DNA from: Pollutimonas bauzanensis
GTDB taxonomy: Bacteria > Pseudomonadota > Gammaproteobacteria > Burkholderiales > Burkholderiaceae_B
NCBI RefSeq assembly: GCF_900129885.1
Contig: NZ_FQXE01000006.1
Coordinates: forward strand, 274,179 to 338,178
Direction of reading: 5' to 3'
DNA length: 64,000 nt
Positions 15,438 through 25,227 of this stretch are shown here, in pieces; within the stretch, counting starts at the first letter, position 1; the number at the start of each line of letters is the position of its first letter. Below the pieces are notes generated by a model. It ran no database searches. It had not been told where the DNA came from and saw nothing but the letters and a program-made list of their open reading frames with translations. The translations under genes and the position numbers were made by a program.

Positions 15438-16262
15438 ATGGATCGTTCCCTCATCAAATCCATGATGCCTTCGCTGGTCGCAGGCCATGTGCCCCGCAAC
15501 GTGCGGTCGTTCAAGTACCGCGTGTTCGATGATCAGCCGCTGTCCTCAACGCTGGGCTTCGCCATCGACCCCCAACCCTTCGACGGCAAGGTGGTCGCCG
15601 CGACCGACGATGCCATCGTCGTCAAGCTCAAGCCTTCCGAGTTCGCGGTGCTCGATCCCAGCCTGGTGACCACGGTTCCTGCCGAAGGCGCCAAGGTGCA
15701 TGTCCAACCCTATGCCCGTCGTCGCTTCGACGGACTGCGCGCGGACACGCCGGAGGTCATCACCGAGGAGACTTCGGACGGCACGCCGTACACCATCACG
15801 AGGCACATCCTCGGCTCGGCGCCGGCCAAGCTGCCCATTCCCACGCCGCAGTGCATGGAGTTGGGCCAGCTCATCGAGCAGTTGGAGGAGATGCCGGCCC
15901 CCGATCGCTTCCGGCGCATCACCCACATGCTGGTGGATGCCGGTGCCCGCGACTTCACCTGGGTCGATCCCACGCCCTCCAAGATCATCGAGACCCCGCC
16001 GGCGATCAGCTTCACGGTCTCGACCGCGAAGTTCGAGGGCCGGGTGACGATCCTCTACGACCGCGGCGGAGACACCTACGTGGTGGAACTGCACCGTCAG
16101 AACGGTGAATCGGTCGAACTGGTCGATCGGCACGACGAGGTGTATTTCGACATGCTCGGCGAAGTGCTGGAGAGGCTCATCGACGACGGGCGCTGGCGCC
16201 AGATCGACGTGAGCATCCTCGACGCGAAAGCGGCCCGCAAGCGCCAGGCCGTCCCGGCATGA
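15438..16262 (+). CDS. Conserved ICE hypothetical protein (274 aa)
   Basis: A 274-residue soluble protein starting MDRSLIKSMMPSLVAGHVPRNVRSFKYRVF, with CAAGGAG 8 nt upstream. The first half is beta-rich (GFAIDPQPFDGKVVAATDDAIVVKL), the second half has a helical section (LIEQLEEMPAPDRFRRITHMLVDAG) and a strand-rich C-terminus. The sequence suggests two domains but no catalytic motif. Homologues, as I recall, are found only on ICEs and plasmids of this family; no function can be stated. Its 258-bp leader carries the three-hairpin RNA. Confidence 0.7.
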   Translation: MDRSLIKSMMPSLVAGHVPRNVRSFKYRVFDDQPLSSTLGFAIDPQPFDGKVVAATDDAIVVKLKPSEFAVLDPSLVTTVPAEGAKVHVQPYARRRFDGLRADTPEVITEETSDGTPYTITRHILGSAPAKLPIPTPQCMELGQLIEQLEEMPAPDRFRRITHMLVDAGARDFTWVDPTPSKIIETPPAISFTVSTAKFEGRVTILYDRGGDTYVVELHRQNGESVELVDRHDEVYFDMLGEVLERLIDDGRWRQIDVSILDAKAARKRQAVPA

Positions 16263-16346
16263 CGCCCCGCAGCGAAACCGGGCGGTCCTGCGGCTGACCC
16301 GAGGCATCCGCCACGGCGTTCCAGCCGTTCCGGCCGCGTGCACTAC

Positions 16347-16375
16347 AGGCCCTTCATCCCATCGGATGGAGGCCT
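16347..16375 (+). promoter_or_regulatory. Leader hairpin before the split DUF3085 gene
   Basis: AGGCC..CATCC (16347-16359) pairs with GGATG..GGCCT (16364-16375) around CATC. A second small hairpin (ACGGC-GTTCCA-GCCGT) lies upstream near 16312, preceded by CATCCGCC. Confidence 0.45.
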
Positions 16376-16406
16376 TTCTCATTCTTCCACACAGGAGATT
16401 TCATCC

Positions 16407-16468
16407 ATGTCACTGCGATTCAAAGGCGCTGACCTGCGCCCCGTGCTGACCGAAGCCATCGCCAATCA
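16407..16468 (+). pseudogene. DUF3085 gene, 5' part (split by the mercury transposon)
   Basis: Starts MSLRFKGADLRPVLTEAIANQ with CAGGAG upstream and then runs straight into the transposon end at 16469. The last five bases, AATCA, are repeated at 20402-20406 on the far side. Joining the two parts with one AATCA copy restores 117 codons: IANQ continues as CRIVLVKDQGVYFLAERG. DUF3085 is a small backbone protein of unknown function. It cannot be made intact here. Confidence 0.85.
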
Positions 16469-16507
16469 GGGGTCGTCTCAGAAAACGGAAAAAAATCGTA
16501 CGCTAAG
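16469..16507. repeat. Left terminal inverted repeat of the mer transposon
   Basis: 39 bp, ending CGTACGCTAAG. It differs from the right repeat by one substitution (position 5) and one extra A in the A-run. Confidence 0.9.
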
Positions 16508-16523
16508 AGCCGAAGTGGGCCCT

Positions 16524-16931
16524 TTAGCAGCAATGCAAAGCTGCGATCAACGGGCAGGAAACATTGCCATGGTGCGCGTTGCACTCTCTCACTAGCGTCG
16601 ACAGGGCCTCTTCCATCCGCGTGAGGTCCGCCATGCGTGCGCGCACATCGGCCAGCCGGTGAGCAGCCAGTTCGGCCGCCTCGCTGCAATGGGTGCCGTC
16701 CTCCAGTTTCAGGAGCTGGCCGACTTCATCCAGGCTGAATCCCAGGCGCTGGGCTGACTTCACGAACTTCACCCGCGCCACGTCCGCCTGCCCGTAGCGG
16801 CGGATGCGACCGTAGGGCCGCTCCGGCTGGGGTAGCAAGCCCTTGAGCTGATAGAAGCGGATCGTCTCCACGTTGACCCGGGCTGCCTTGGCGAAGGCCC
16901 CGATGGTCAGATTCTCTTGAGCGTTCTCCAT
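16524..16931 (-). CDS. merR: Mercury-responsive regulator MerR
   Basis: A 135-residue MerR. The DNA-binding half reads [22 protein letters not shown] then [16 protein letters not shown]. The three Hg ligands are exactly placed: Cys82 (GTHC), Cys117 (VREC) and Cys126 (GNVSC). The usual 144-residue protein has a longer C-terminal tail; this one ends ALHCC, 17 bp from the transposon end, so the tail has been trimmed or replaced but beyond the last ligand. It represses and, with Hg(II), activates the divergent merTPA promoter at 16937-16967. Confidence 0.93.
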   Translation of the reverse strand: MENAQENLTIGAFAKAARVNVETIRFYQLKGLLPQPERPYGRIRRYGQADVARVKFVKSAQRLGFSLDEVGQLLKLEDGTHCSEAAELAAHRLADVRARMADLTRMEEALSTLVRECNAHHGNVSCPLIAALHCC

Positions 16932-16936
16932 GGCGC

Positions 16937-16967
16937 TTGACTCCGTAGTTGACTACGGAAGTAACGT
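16937..16967 (+). promoter_or_regulatory. mer operator-promoter
   Basis: TTGACT (16937-16942) and TAACGT (16962-16967) with 19-bp spacing around the dyad CCGTAGTTGACTACGG. It closely matches the classical merTPA promoter bound by MerR. Its minus-strand side overlaps the merR start, allowing autoregulation. Confidence 0.9.
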
Positions 16968-17002
16968 TACAGCATCAAGCGAAGTCCCGGAAGGAGAACC
17001 TT

Positions 17003-17353
17003 ATGTCGGAACCCAAGAACGGCTGCGGCGCACTGGCGACCGGCGGCGTCGCGGCCGTCCTCGCCTCGGCCTGCTGCCTCGGCCCCCTTGTCCTGGTCGC
17101 GCTCGGCTTCTCTGGCGCGTGGATCGGCAACCTGACCGTGCTGGAGCCGTATCGGCCGATCTTCATCGGCGCAGCGCTCATCGCGCTGTTCTTCGCCTGG
17201 CGCAGCATCTTCCGACCAGCCCATGCCTGCAAGCCCGGCGACGTTTGCGCCGTGCCCCAAGTGCGGACTGCCTACAAGGTGATCTTCTGGATCGTGGCCG
17301 CCCTGGTTCTGGTTGCCCTCGCGTTTCCCTACGTCCTGCCGCTGTTCTACTGA
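17003..17353 (+). CDS. merT: Mercuric ion transporter MerT
   Basis: A 116-residue inner-membrane protein with three hydrophobic segments. The vicinal Cys24-Cys25 (ASACCLGP) in the first helix and the Cys76/Cys82 pair (HACKPGDVC) in the cytoplasmic loop form the relay that passes Hg(II) from MerP to MerA. AAGGAG lies just before the start. merP follows by 12 bp in the same operon. Confidence 0.95.
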   Translation: MSEPKNGCGALATGGVAAVLASACCLGPLVLVALGFSGAWIGNLTVLEPYRPIFIGAALIALFFAWRSIFRPAHACKPGDVCAVPQVRTAYKVIFWIVAALVLVALAFPYVLPLFY

Positions 17354-17365
17354 AAGGAGATCACC

Positions 17366-19352
<1,987 letters not shown>

Positions 19353-19370
19353 GGAAAAGGGAGGTGTTCG

Positions 19371-20368
19371 ATGAACGCCTACAGCCGCGCCAACCGCCGC
19401 ATCTACGCGGCCTTGTCCGATCCCCTGTCGGCCACCCACCGGCACCGCCTCGACGATCCGCTCAAGCGCCACGACAACGGCAAGACGACCTGGCTGGCCT
19501 GGCTGCGCCAGTCGCCCGTCAAGCCGAACTCGCGCCACATACTCGAACACATCGAGCGCCTCAAAGCCTGGCAGGCGCTCGACCTGCCTTCCGGCATCGA
19601 GCGGTCGGTGCACCAGAACCGCCTGCTCAAGATCGCCCGCGAAGGCGGCCAGATGACGCCCGCCGATCTGGCCAAGTTCGAGGCACAGCGCCGCTACGCG
19701 ACCCTGGTGCGCTCGCCATCGAGGGCATGGCCACCGTCACCGACGAAATCATCGACCTGCACGACCGCATCCTGGGCAAGCTGTTCAACGCTGCCAAGCA
19801 CAAGCATCAGCAGCAGTTCCAGGCGTCCGGCAAGGCGATCAACGCCAAGGTGCGGCTGGCCACCTCGATCAAGCAGGGCACGGTGACGGCCTCGCTGATG
19901 CTCAGGAAACTCGGCAGCTACCCGCGCCAGAACGGCCTGGCCGTGGCGCTGCGCGAGCTGGGCCGCATCGAGCGAACGCTGTTCATCCTGGACTGGCTGC
20001 AAAGCGTCGAGCTGCGCCGCCGCGTGCATGCCGGACTGAACAAGGGCGAAGCCCGCAACGCGCTAGCCCGCGCCGTGTTCTTCAACCGGCTGGGCGAAAT
20101 CCGCGACCGCAGTTTCGAGCAGCAGCGCTACCGGGCCAGCGGCCTCAACCTGGTGACGGCGGCCATAGTGTTGTGGAACACGGTCTATCTGGAACGGGCC
20201 TCAAACGCCTTACGCGGTCACGGCCAGACTGTCGATGACGCCCTGTTGCAGTACCTGTCGCCGCTGGGCTGGGAGCACATCAACCTGACCGGCGATTACC
20301 TCTGGCGCAGCAGCGCCAAGATCGGCGCGGGCAAGTTCAGGCCGCTACGACCGCTGCAACCGGCTTAG
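19371..20368 (+). pseudogene. tnpA: Tn3-family transposase gene, frameshifted and internally deleted
   Basis: The first part ([20 protein letters not shown] to [11 protein letters not shown]) is the middle of the N-terminal region of a Tn3 TnpA. Near 19708 one base is missing from GTGGCG, after which translation continues in another frame with [20 protein letters not shown]. At about 19858 the text jumps from AINAKVRL directly to [19 protein letters not shown], which belongs near the C-terminus, so several hundred codons including most of the DDE catalytic core are gone. The joint falls on an Arg-Leu shared by both sides, suggesting deletion at a short repeat. About 330 codons remain from a protein of roughly 990. 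The product cannot be active. Confidence 0.88.
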
Positions 20369-20401
20369 CGTACGATTTTTTCCGTTTTCTGAGACGTCCC
20401 C
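20364..20401. repeat. Right terminal inverted repeat of the mer transposon
   Basis: 38 bp, reverse complement beginning GGGGACGTCTCAGAAAACGG. The tnpA stop lies inside it. AATCA follows. Confidence 0.9.
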
Positions 20402-20406
20402 AATCA

Positions 20407-20698
20407 GTGCCGCATTGTCCTGGTCAAGGATCAGGGCGTGTACTTCCTCGCCGAGCGTGGGGAGCGTCGCCCGGATGGGCGCCAGGCACTGCTCGCCTAC
20501 GCCGTCGGATGCAACCCGGACACCGACCCGTTCGATGACTGGTGGCACCTCGCCGGCCGCGAGCTGGGCGGCGATGACTTCGCGGAGTATTTCGACCCGA
20601 AGGACGGCCTGTTCACGCGCCTCCAGCACTCGGCGGACGATCTCGTGCTTTCCGCCACCGCCACGCACCTGTCCTTAGCAGTGGTGCCTCCCGCCTGA
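20407..20698 (+). pseudogene. DUF3085 gene, 3' part (split by the mercury transposon)
   Basis: Continues the gene begun at 16407 after the second AATCA copy: RIVLVKDQGVYFLAERGERRPDGRQ, then PFDDWWHLAGRELGGDDFAEYFDPKDG, a region typical of DUF3085. The stop at 20698 is followed by a good terminator at 20717. Without its start it is probably not expressed. Confidence 0.85.
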
Positions 20699-20716
20699 CG
20701 CGGCAACCGCCTCGCA

Positions 20717-20741
20717 GCCCCCGCATCGGGGGCCTTCTTTT
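20717..20741 (+). terminator. Rho-independent terminator
   Basis: GCCCCCG and CGGGGGC pair around CAT, followed by CTTCTTTTG. It is the natural end of the DUF3085 transcript. Confidence 0.75.
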
Positions 20742-20773
20742 GTTCGCACCGCCGCCATCGCCGCGCGTGCGCG

Positions 20774-20836
20774 TTTGTCTCCAGCCGCCGAGGCACGCCC
20801 CGCCGGCCACAACGCCGGCATGCCACCGGAGACAAC
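20774..20836 (+). promoter_or_regulatory. Leader stem that hides the ribosome site of the XF1762-like gene
   Basis: TTGTCTCC (20775-20782) pairs with GGAGACAA (20828-20835). The GGAG inside the right arm is the only ribosome site for the ATG at 20840, so the stem would block translation unless opened. Stem formation is predicted by eye only. Confidence 0.4.
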
Positions 20837-20839
20837 CGC

Positions 20840-21290
20840 ATGAACACGCCATCGACCTCGCCGAGGCTGCACCTCCTACCGGTGTCGCTGCGCACGGCCA
20901 ATGCATTCGTTCTGTCGCACCATCGCCACCACCGCCCGGTCCAGGGCGCGAAGTTCGCCCTGGCCGTCACGCTGAGCGACAGCGACCTGATCCACGGCGT
21001 GGCCATTGTCGGCCGCCCGGTCGCGCGGCACCTGGACGCTGGAAGTCACGCGGCTGTGCACCGACGGCACACCCAGCGCCTGCAGCAAGCTCTACGGCGC
21101 GGCCTGGCAGGCGGCAAGGGCGCTGGGCTACATACGCCTGCTCACCTACACCATGCCCGACGAAGGTGGCGCCAGCCTGCGCGCCGCCGGCTGGCGGCTG
21201 ATCGGCGCGCGCGGTGGCGGCGCCTGGAGCCGTCCCGGCCGTCCGCGCGCCGATACCCCCGAGCACCTGCGCGGCGCCAAGTGCCTGTGA
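20840..21290 (+). pseudogene. XF1762-family (acetyltransferase-like) gene with a frameshift
   Basis: The first frame encodes MNTPSTSPRLHLLPVSLRTANAFVLSHHRHHRPVQGAKFALAV to GRPVARHLDA, the N-terminal half of the XF1762 family. The other frame continues TLEVTRLCTDGTPSACSKLYGAAWQAARALGY to WRLIGARGGGAWSRPGRPR and stops at 21290. The switch is near 21039-21046 within CTGGACGCTGGAAG, where homologues have a few extra residues (D-D-G or similar), so some bases were probably lost by slippage between CTGGACG-like repeats. Either the gene is broken or the read has an error. The family resembles GNAT folds but its substrate is unknown. Confidence 0.7.
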
Positions 21291-21382
21291 CAGGCGCCGG
21301 GTGGCGCGGACAAAGGGAAGCGCCCGGGTGCCGATTGATTGCTGCCGCGCGCGCGAGGCCCCGCCATGCTGGCCCCATGCCT

Positions 21383-21450
21383 GCTGACGTCGTCAGCGAC
21401 ATGCCAGGCAACCATCGGTCTTCGAGGTTGCGGCGCAGTTCCCACTGCGT
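21383..21450 (+). ncRNA. Three-hairpin leader RNA, copy B (radC-motif-like)
   Basis: Hairpin 1 GCTGAC-GTC-GTCAGC, linker GACATGCCAG, hairpin 2 GCAACC/GGTTGC with a 12-nt loop, hairpin 3 CGCAGT-TCCC-ACTGCG. It ends 150 nt before the DUF3577 gene at 21601. Confidence 0.65.
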
Positions 21451-21531
21451 GACCGAGCCAGCTCGCACCGCATCCTTCCGCGAGCGGCCACCAGCCTCTG
21501 GTGGCGGATGCTTTCGCCTTATCAACCCACC

Positions 21532-21561
21532 GCGGGGTCACGCACCTTCCCCGCATGCGTG
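21532..21561 (+). promoter_or_regulatory. Leader with two interleaved stems before the DUF3577 gene
   Basis: GCGGGG (21532-21537) pairs with CCCCGC (21549-21554), and CACGCA (21539-21544) with TGCGTG (21556-21561). The stems interleave, so they form a pseudoknot or two mutually exclusive hairpins. AACCCACC precedes, as in the other leaders of this set. Confidence 0.5.
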
Positions 21562-21600
21562 GGCCGGTGTGTCTCCGCTTCATCCCAATGGAGATTCACC

Positions 21601-22506
21601 ATGAACACCACGTCCAACGAGAAATCGTATTTCGACCTCCACACCTCGGGCATCGGCTACATCCAGCGTGTCCGTGAAGTGCCCGTCCGGGGCGGCCGCC
21701 GTGCGCAGCCTTTCCTGGCATGCACCATCGCCGCGCTGGTCGGCCCCGCCCGGGACCCCAGCTACCGCTACTTCGACGTCAAGGTCTCGGGTGCCGAGGC
21801 CAAGAAGCTCGTTCAGCGCTACATCGGCGTTGACGATCCCAAGCAGCGCCCGCTGGTGCGCTTTCGCCTCGGTGACCTGTGGGGCGATGTGTACATCCGC
21901 GACAAGGGTGAGCAGAAGGGTCAGGCCGCCGCGTCCCTCAAGGCGCGACTGCTCAAGGCCGAACTGATCGACCGGGCCGAACTGGCTTCGATCGAGCAGC
22001 ACGAGTTGATCACCCGCGGCATCGGCTATCTCAATCGTGTGAAGGACGTCACCCCAAAAGCTGGCGACTCGTTCCTCTCTTGCACCGTCGCGGCACTGGC
22101 CGGGCCTGTCGATGAACCGGAGTATCGGTACTTCGACACCATCGTCGCCACCCCGGAAGCCGAGCACCTGGTTCGCCGGTGCGTTCAGGCCGTCGAGGGT
22201 GACCGCAAGGTGCTGATCGCCTTCCGTCTGAACGACATGAAGATCGATCCGTACATCCGCACCAAGGGTGAGCACGCCGGGGAACCGGCCGCCAGCCTGG
22301 AATCGACGCTGGTCCACATCGGTCTCATCAAGATCGACGGCACCCAGGTCTATCCGACGAGCCAGGCGCAAGCCGAGGCGCCGCCGGCCGAAGACGCATC
22401 CGCGTCCGAAGCCGACGATGCCATCGACACGGCCACCGAGCCCGCCGAGCGCGAGCCCGAGGCGCAAGTCCAGGAGCAGGAGCCGGCATTGGCTGCTTCG
22501 TTCTGA
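21601..22506 (+). CDS. Tandem DUF3577 protein (STY4534-type ICE protein)
   Basis: A 301-residue protein made of two consecutive DUF3577 copies. Repeat 1 (about residues 1-130) begins SYFDLHTSGIGYIQRVREVPVRGGRRAQPFLACTIAALVGP; repeat 2 (about 131-255) begins EHELITRGIGYLNRVKDVTPK and has SFLSCTVAALAGP. Both contain a YRYFD strand and a closing K-G-E block (EQKGQAAASLKA, EHAGEPAASLES). Standard family members, as I know them, have one copy of about 150-190 residues, so this is an internal duplication. The tail is Glu/Ala-rich. DUF3577 occurs with SSB-like functions in ICE replication regions; its activity is unproven. Confidence 0.85.
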   Translation: MNTTSNEKSYFDLHTSGIGYIQRVREVPVRGGRRAQPFLACTIAALVGPARDPSYRYFDVKVSGAEAKKLVQRYIGVDDPKQRPLVRFRLGDLWGDVYIRDKGEQKGQAAASLKARLLKAELIDRAELASIEQHELITRGIGYLNRVKDVTPKAGDSFLSCTVAALAGPVDEPEYRYFDTIVATPEAEHLVRRCVQAVEGDRKVLIAFRLNDMKIDPYIRTKGEHAGEPAASLESTLVHIGLIKIDGTQVYPTSQAQAEAPPAEDASASEADDAIDTATEPAEREPEAQVQEQEPALAASF

Positions 22507-22599
22507 TCCGGCACGGCCTCTCACGGGGCCTTGTCGCTTTTCCTCCCCACGTACGCCGCGTCCCCAGGACGCGTGCTTGCGCATTTCATCCCCCGAGTT

Positions 22600-22623
22600 C
22601 CGCGTGGTCTCACGGCCACGCGG
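22600..22623 (+). promoter_or_regulatory. Leader hairpin before the DUF932 gene
   Basis: CCGCGTGG pairs with CCACGCGG around TCTCACGG, 28 bp before the ATG at 22652. Confidence 0.5.
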
Positions 22624-22651
22624 TTGTCGAATTTCTCAAAGGAGATCAGCC

Positions 22652-23479
22652 ATGTCTCTGGTATCCCGCTTTGCTCCGCAATCCCCGATCCTGCGCTCTG
22701 ATCGCCCACTCTCGGACGACCGCATTCGTGCCGTCGTTCCGTCGATCTTCGCCGACGCTCCACATGGGAGCCGGTCCGATCGGTATGCCTACATACCGAC
22801 CTCGACCGTGCTGACCAAGCTGCGCCAGGAGGGCTTCGAGCCCTTCATGGTGTGTCAGACGCGCGTGCGCAACGAAGACCGGCGCGAGTACACGAAGCAC
22901 CTCATCCGACTTCGCCATGCAAGCCAGATCAACGGCGACGAGGCGAACGAGATCATCCTGCTCAACAGCCATGACGGCACGAGCAGCTATCAGATGCTCG
23001 CCGGCATGTTCCGGTTCGTCTGCCACAACGGCCTGGTTTGCGGTGACACCACCGCAGACATCCGCGTTCCCCACAAGGGCGACGTGGCCAGCCAGGTGAT
23101 CGAAGGTGCCTACGGAGTCCTCGAAGGTTTCGAGCGCGTGCAGAACGCGCGCGATGCGATGCGCACCATCACCCTCGATGAGGGCGAAGCGGAGGTCTTT
23201 GCGAACTCTGCGCTCGCACTCAAGTACGACGATCCGGCCAAGTCCACGCCTGTCACCGAGAGCCAACTGCTGGCCCCTCGGCGATGGGACGACCGCAAGA
23301 ACGACCTGTGGGCCGTCTTCAACCGCGTCCAGGAGAACCTAGTCAAAGGGGGCCTGAACGGACGCACGGCCAACGGCCGCAATCAGCGCACCCGTCCGGT
23401 GCAAGGCATCGACCAGAACCTGCGCCTGAACCGGGCGTTGTGGCTGCTGGCCGAAGGCATGCGCCAGCTCAAGGCGTGA
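22652..23479 (+). CDS. DUF932 domain protein (phage/plasmid-like)
   Basis: A 275-residue protein starting MSLVSRFAPQSPILRSDRPLSD, with AAGGAG upstream fixing the start over the long upstream frame. The DUF932 core is clear: SRSDRYAYIPTSTVLTKLRQEGFEPFMV, LNSHDGTSSYQMLAGMFRFVCHNGLVCGD and the C-terminal LLAPRRWDDRKNDLWAVFNRVQENLVKGG. The family is common on phages, plasmids and ICEs and is sometimes linked to recombination or anti-restriction, but no activity is proven. Signal and membrane segments are absent. It is followed by a hairpin at 23491. Confidence 0.85.
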   Translation: MSLVSRFAPQSPILRSDRPLSDDRIRAVVPSIFADAPHGSRSDRYAYIPTSTVLTKLRQEGFEPFMVCQTRVRNEDRREYTKHLIRLRHASQINGDEANEIILLNSHDGTSSYQMLAGMFRFVCHNGLVCGDTTADIRVPHKGDVASQVIEGAYGVLEGFERVQNARDAMRTITLDEGEAEVFANSALALKYDDPAKSTPVTESQLLAPRRWDDRKNDLWAVFNRVQENLVKGGLNGRTANGRNQRTRPVQGIDQNLRLNRALWLLAEGMRQLKA

Positions 23480-23490
23480 TGCCACGCGGA

Positions 23491-23511
23491 CCTCGCCCAC
23501 CTCGGGCGAGG
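23491..23511 (+). terminator. Hairpin after the DUF932 gene (terminator-like)
   Basis: CCTCGCCC and GGGCGAGG pair around ACCTC, followed by CCATTTCCT. A weak terminator or processing structure. A CCACC-type leader stem (ACCGGG...CCCGT, about 23528-23550) follows before the next gene. Confidence 0.5.
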
Positions 23512-23573
23512 CCATTTCCTCTCATCCACCGGGTGCCGTCGGCGGCCCGTCATTCATCATCAGGAGAACCATC

Positions 23574-24263
23574 ATGGCAACCCCATCGGCTTCCGAGAAA
23601 TCTGTTGCGCCCATCGTCGTCCCCGGCCAGCTCACGCTGCGTACCATCCGCGGCAAGAACGGCCCGTTCACGGTTGGCCGCCTCGCGACGCACCTCGGTA
23701 CTTTCGAGGTCAAAGACCCGGAGCTGGAGCAGTACCCCGAAGGCAAGTACGACGGGGAATTCATCATCAGGTACATCTTCCCGAAGTCCTATCCGGTCGG
23801 CGGCGGCATGCGGTTCGAGATCCGTGCCAGCCTCGACGGCATGACGCTCAACGGCATCGACAAACTCAGCCGCGACGAAGCCCGCAGCTTCGCCACCCAG
23901 GACGTCGATCCGCTCGATGAAGAGCAAGGGGCGCAGCCTGCGGCAACGCCGGCCAAGCCCACCAAAGCGTCCAGGCCCGCCAAGCCCGCACCCGTGCAGG
24001 CGTCCGCGGACCCGCTGGTCGATACCACGCCCTTCGGCGTGGATGCGCCACCGCCTGCTACGGCCGCTGCCCCCGGCAGCACCGAAGACGGTGACGCCGC
24101 GCTCTTCGGCCTGCTGTGGCCGCTGGGCGAGTCCGTGAAACTGGATTCGACCATCGACCGCCGCACCCTGCGCGCGCAGATCGCCCGCCTGGGCGAGCTG
24201 GGCTACGCGCTGGACTTCAAGACGCAGGAGTGGAGCCGCCAGGCCGAACCAAAACCTGCGTGA
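23574..24263 (+). CDS. DUF3275 family ICE protein
   Basis: A 229-residue protein starting MATPSASEKSVAPIVVPGQLTLRTIRGKNGPFTVGRLATHLGTFEVKD. The first 110 residues form the conserved DUF3275 domain (KYDGEFIIRYIFPKSYPVGGGMRFEIRASLDG). A Pro/Ala-rich linker of about 55 residues leads to a conserved C-terminal motif (ALFGLLWPLGESVKLDSTIDRRTLRAQIARLGELGYALDFKTQEW) that could be a docking element. CAGGAG lies before the start. The family is an ICE backbone marker of unknown function. Confidence 0.87.
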   Translation: MATPSASEKSVAPIVVPGQLTLRTIRGKNGPFTVGRLATHLGTFEVKDPELEQYPEGKYDGEFIIRYIFPKSYPVGGGMRFEIRASLDGMTLNGIDKLSRDEARSFATQDVDPLDEEQGAQPAATPAKPTKASRPAKPAPVQASADPLVDTTPFGVDAPPPATAAAPGSTEDGDAALFGLLWPLGESVKLDSTIDRRTLRAQIARLGELGYALDFKTQEWSRQAEPKPA

Positions 24264-24297
24264 TCGCAGACGCCGCATGCGCGGTGTTCTTCATCCA

Positions 24298-24324
24298 CCC
24301 GCCGGGGTTCCTTTCCCATGCGGG
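24298..24324 (+). promoter_or_regulatory. CCACC-type leader hairpin before the gene at 24358
   Basis: CCCGC (24298-24302) pairs with GCGGG (24320-24324), enclosing GGG/CCC pairs around TTCCTT. Preceded by CATCCA and followed by GGGGAGGCC. Confidence 0.45.
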
Positions 24325-24357
24325 GGAGGCCCTGGCCATTTTCTGGAGGTCTCCATC

Positions 24358-24699
24358 ATGTCCACCATCGCTTGCGATACCCCGCGTTCAACGCTGGATG
24401 AACCCGCGTGGCGGGACCTTTGCAAAGCGGCCGCCGCACACGCCCAGCGCGGTTGCGGCTTGTCCTACGACCACTACGTGACGCTCTTCAGTTCGGCGAT
24501 CGACGCACAGGCCAATCGTTTGCCGGATGAGCAACGTGCTCAGGCTCTCGAAATCGCGGCCCAGGAATGGGACTACGCAACACCTGCCGAACGGCAGGAA
24601 ACCCAGGACTGGAATGCGGAGCATGGCTATTGCTCGCACGGGATCGAGTTCGGCTACTGCCCGGCCGGTTGTGATCGAGACGATGACGACTGGGATTGA
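24358..24699 (+). CDS. Conserved ICE hypothetical protein (113 aa), Cys/His-rich C-terminus
   Basis: A 113-residue protein starting MSTIACDTPRSTLDEPAWRDLC, with TGGAGG upstream. The N-terminal two thirds are helical (AAAAHAQRGCGLSYDHYVTLFSSAIDAQANRLPDEQRAQALEIAAQEWDYA). The C-terminus, EHGYCSHGIEFGYCPAGCDRDDDDWD, has Cys and His residues in a C-x-H-x-C-x-C arrangement that could hold zinc. No family name is known to me. It belongs to the run of short backbone genes each with its own leader hairpin. Confidence 0.65.
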   Translation: MSTIACDTPRSTLDEPAWRDLCKAAAAHAQRGCGLSYDHYVTLFSSAIDAQANRLPDEQRAQALEIAAQEWDYATPAERQETQDWNAEHGYCSHGIEFGYCPAGCDRDDDDWD

Positions 24700-24748
24700 G
24701 GGCGACGCATAGGTTCCTTCGCCGCAGATGCGGCATTCCATCACCCGC

Positions 24749-24764
24749 TGGGGGTTCTTCCCCA
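24749..24764 (+). promoter_or_regulatory. CCACC-type leader hairpin before the gene at 24804
   Basis: TGGGG pairs with CCCCA around GTTCTT, preceded by CATCACCC and followed by CGGGGAGGCC, whose GGGG could compete for the same CCCC. Confidence 0.45.
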
Positions 24765-24803
24765 CGGGGAGGCCTTCAGCTCAACTTTTCGAGGAGGCCT
24801 CTC

Positions 24804-25211
24804 ATGGGCTGGTATTTCTCAAACCAATCGCGGTCCGAACTGATCGCGGAACTGATCGCACCGCAAGAGACCGAGCGCGCCAGCGTCAAGGTCATCGCTC
24901 ACACCCTGCGCGGCAACGTGCTGTGGTCCGTCGCCGAAGTGACCGCCAAGGTCGAAGGCGTGCATCGTGATCTCGCACCGGGCCAGTCCCTGCGCTACAT
25001 CCGCTGCGATCTGCTTGAACGAAGCGGCGGCCAGTGGGGCTACAAGTCCTTGGACGAGTCCATGCACCCGTACTACTACACGTGCCCGCTGTCCTATCTG
25101 GACCTCGCACCGGAGCAGTCCGCCGACTGGCGTGCAGGCGTTCGCGCCTACCACGCCCGGCGGCGCACACCCACGGCATCCGCGGCATCCGCCGCGGCGT
25201 CGATGGCCTGA
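24804..25211 (+). CDS. Conserved ICE hypothetical protein (135 aa)
   Basis: A 135-residue protein starting MGWYFSNQSRSELIAELIAPQETER, with GAGGAGG upstream. The core is beta-rich (SVKVIAHTLRGNVLWSVAEVTA ... RYIRCDLLERSGGQWGYKSLDESMHPYYYTCPLSYLDLAP) and is followed by a basic, Ala-rich tail. Similar proteins are widespread on plasmids and ICEs; I believe they have a DUF number (DUF6927) but am not certain. No enzyme motif is evident. The next gene follows after 16 bp. Confidence 0.65.
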   Translation: MGWYFSNQSRSELIAELIAPQETERASVKVIAHTLRGNVLWSVAEVTAKVEGVHRDLAPGQSLRYIRCDLLERSGGQWGYKSLDESMHPYYYTCPLSYLDLAPEQSADWRAGVRAYHARRRTPTASAASAAASMA

Positions 25212-25227
25212 GCCAGGAGGAACCGAC

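Noticed and set aside
20840..21604. A single 254-codon frame reading through the XF1762-like gene
   Set aside because: After residue 67 it becomes Arg/Pro-rich nonsense, runs through the structured RNA leader and even past the next start codon; the conserved continuation is in another frame.
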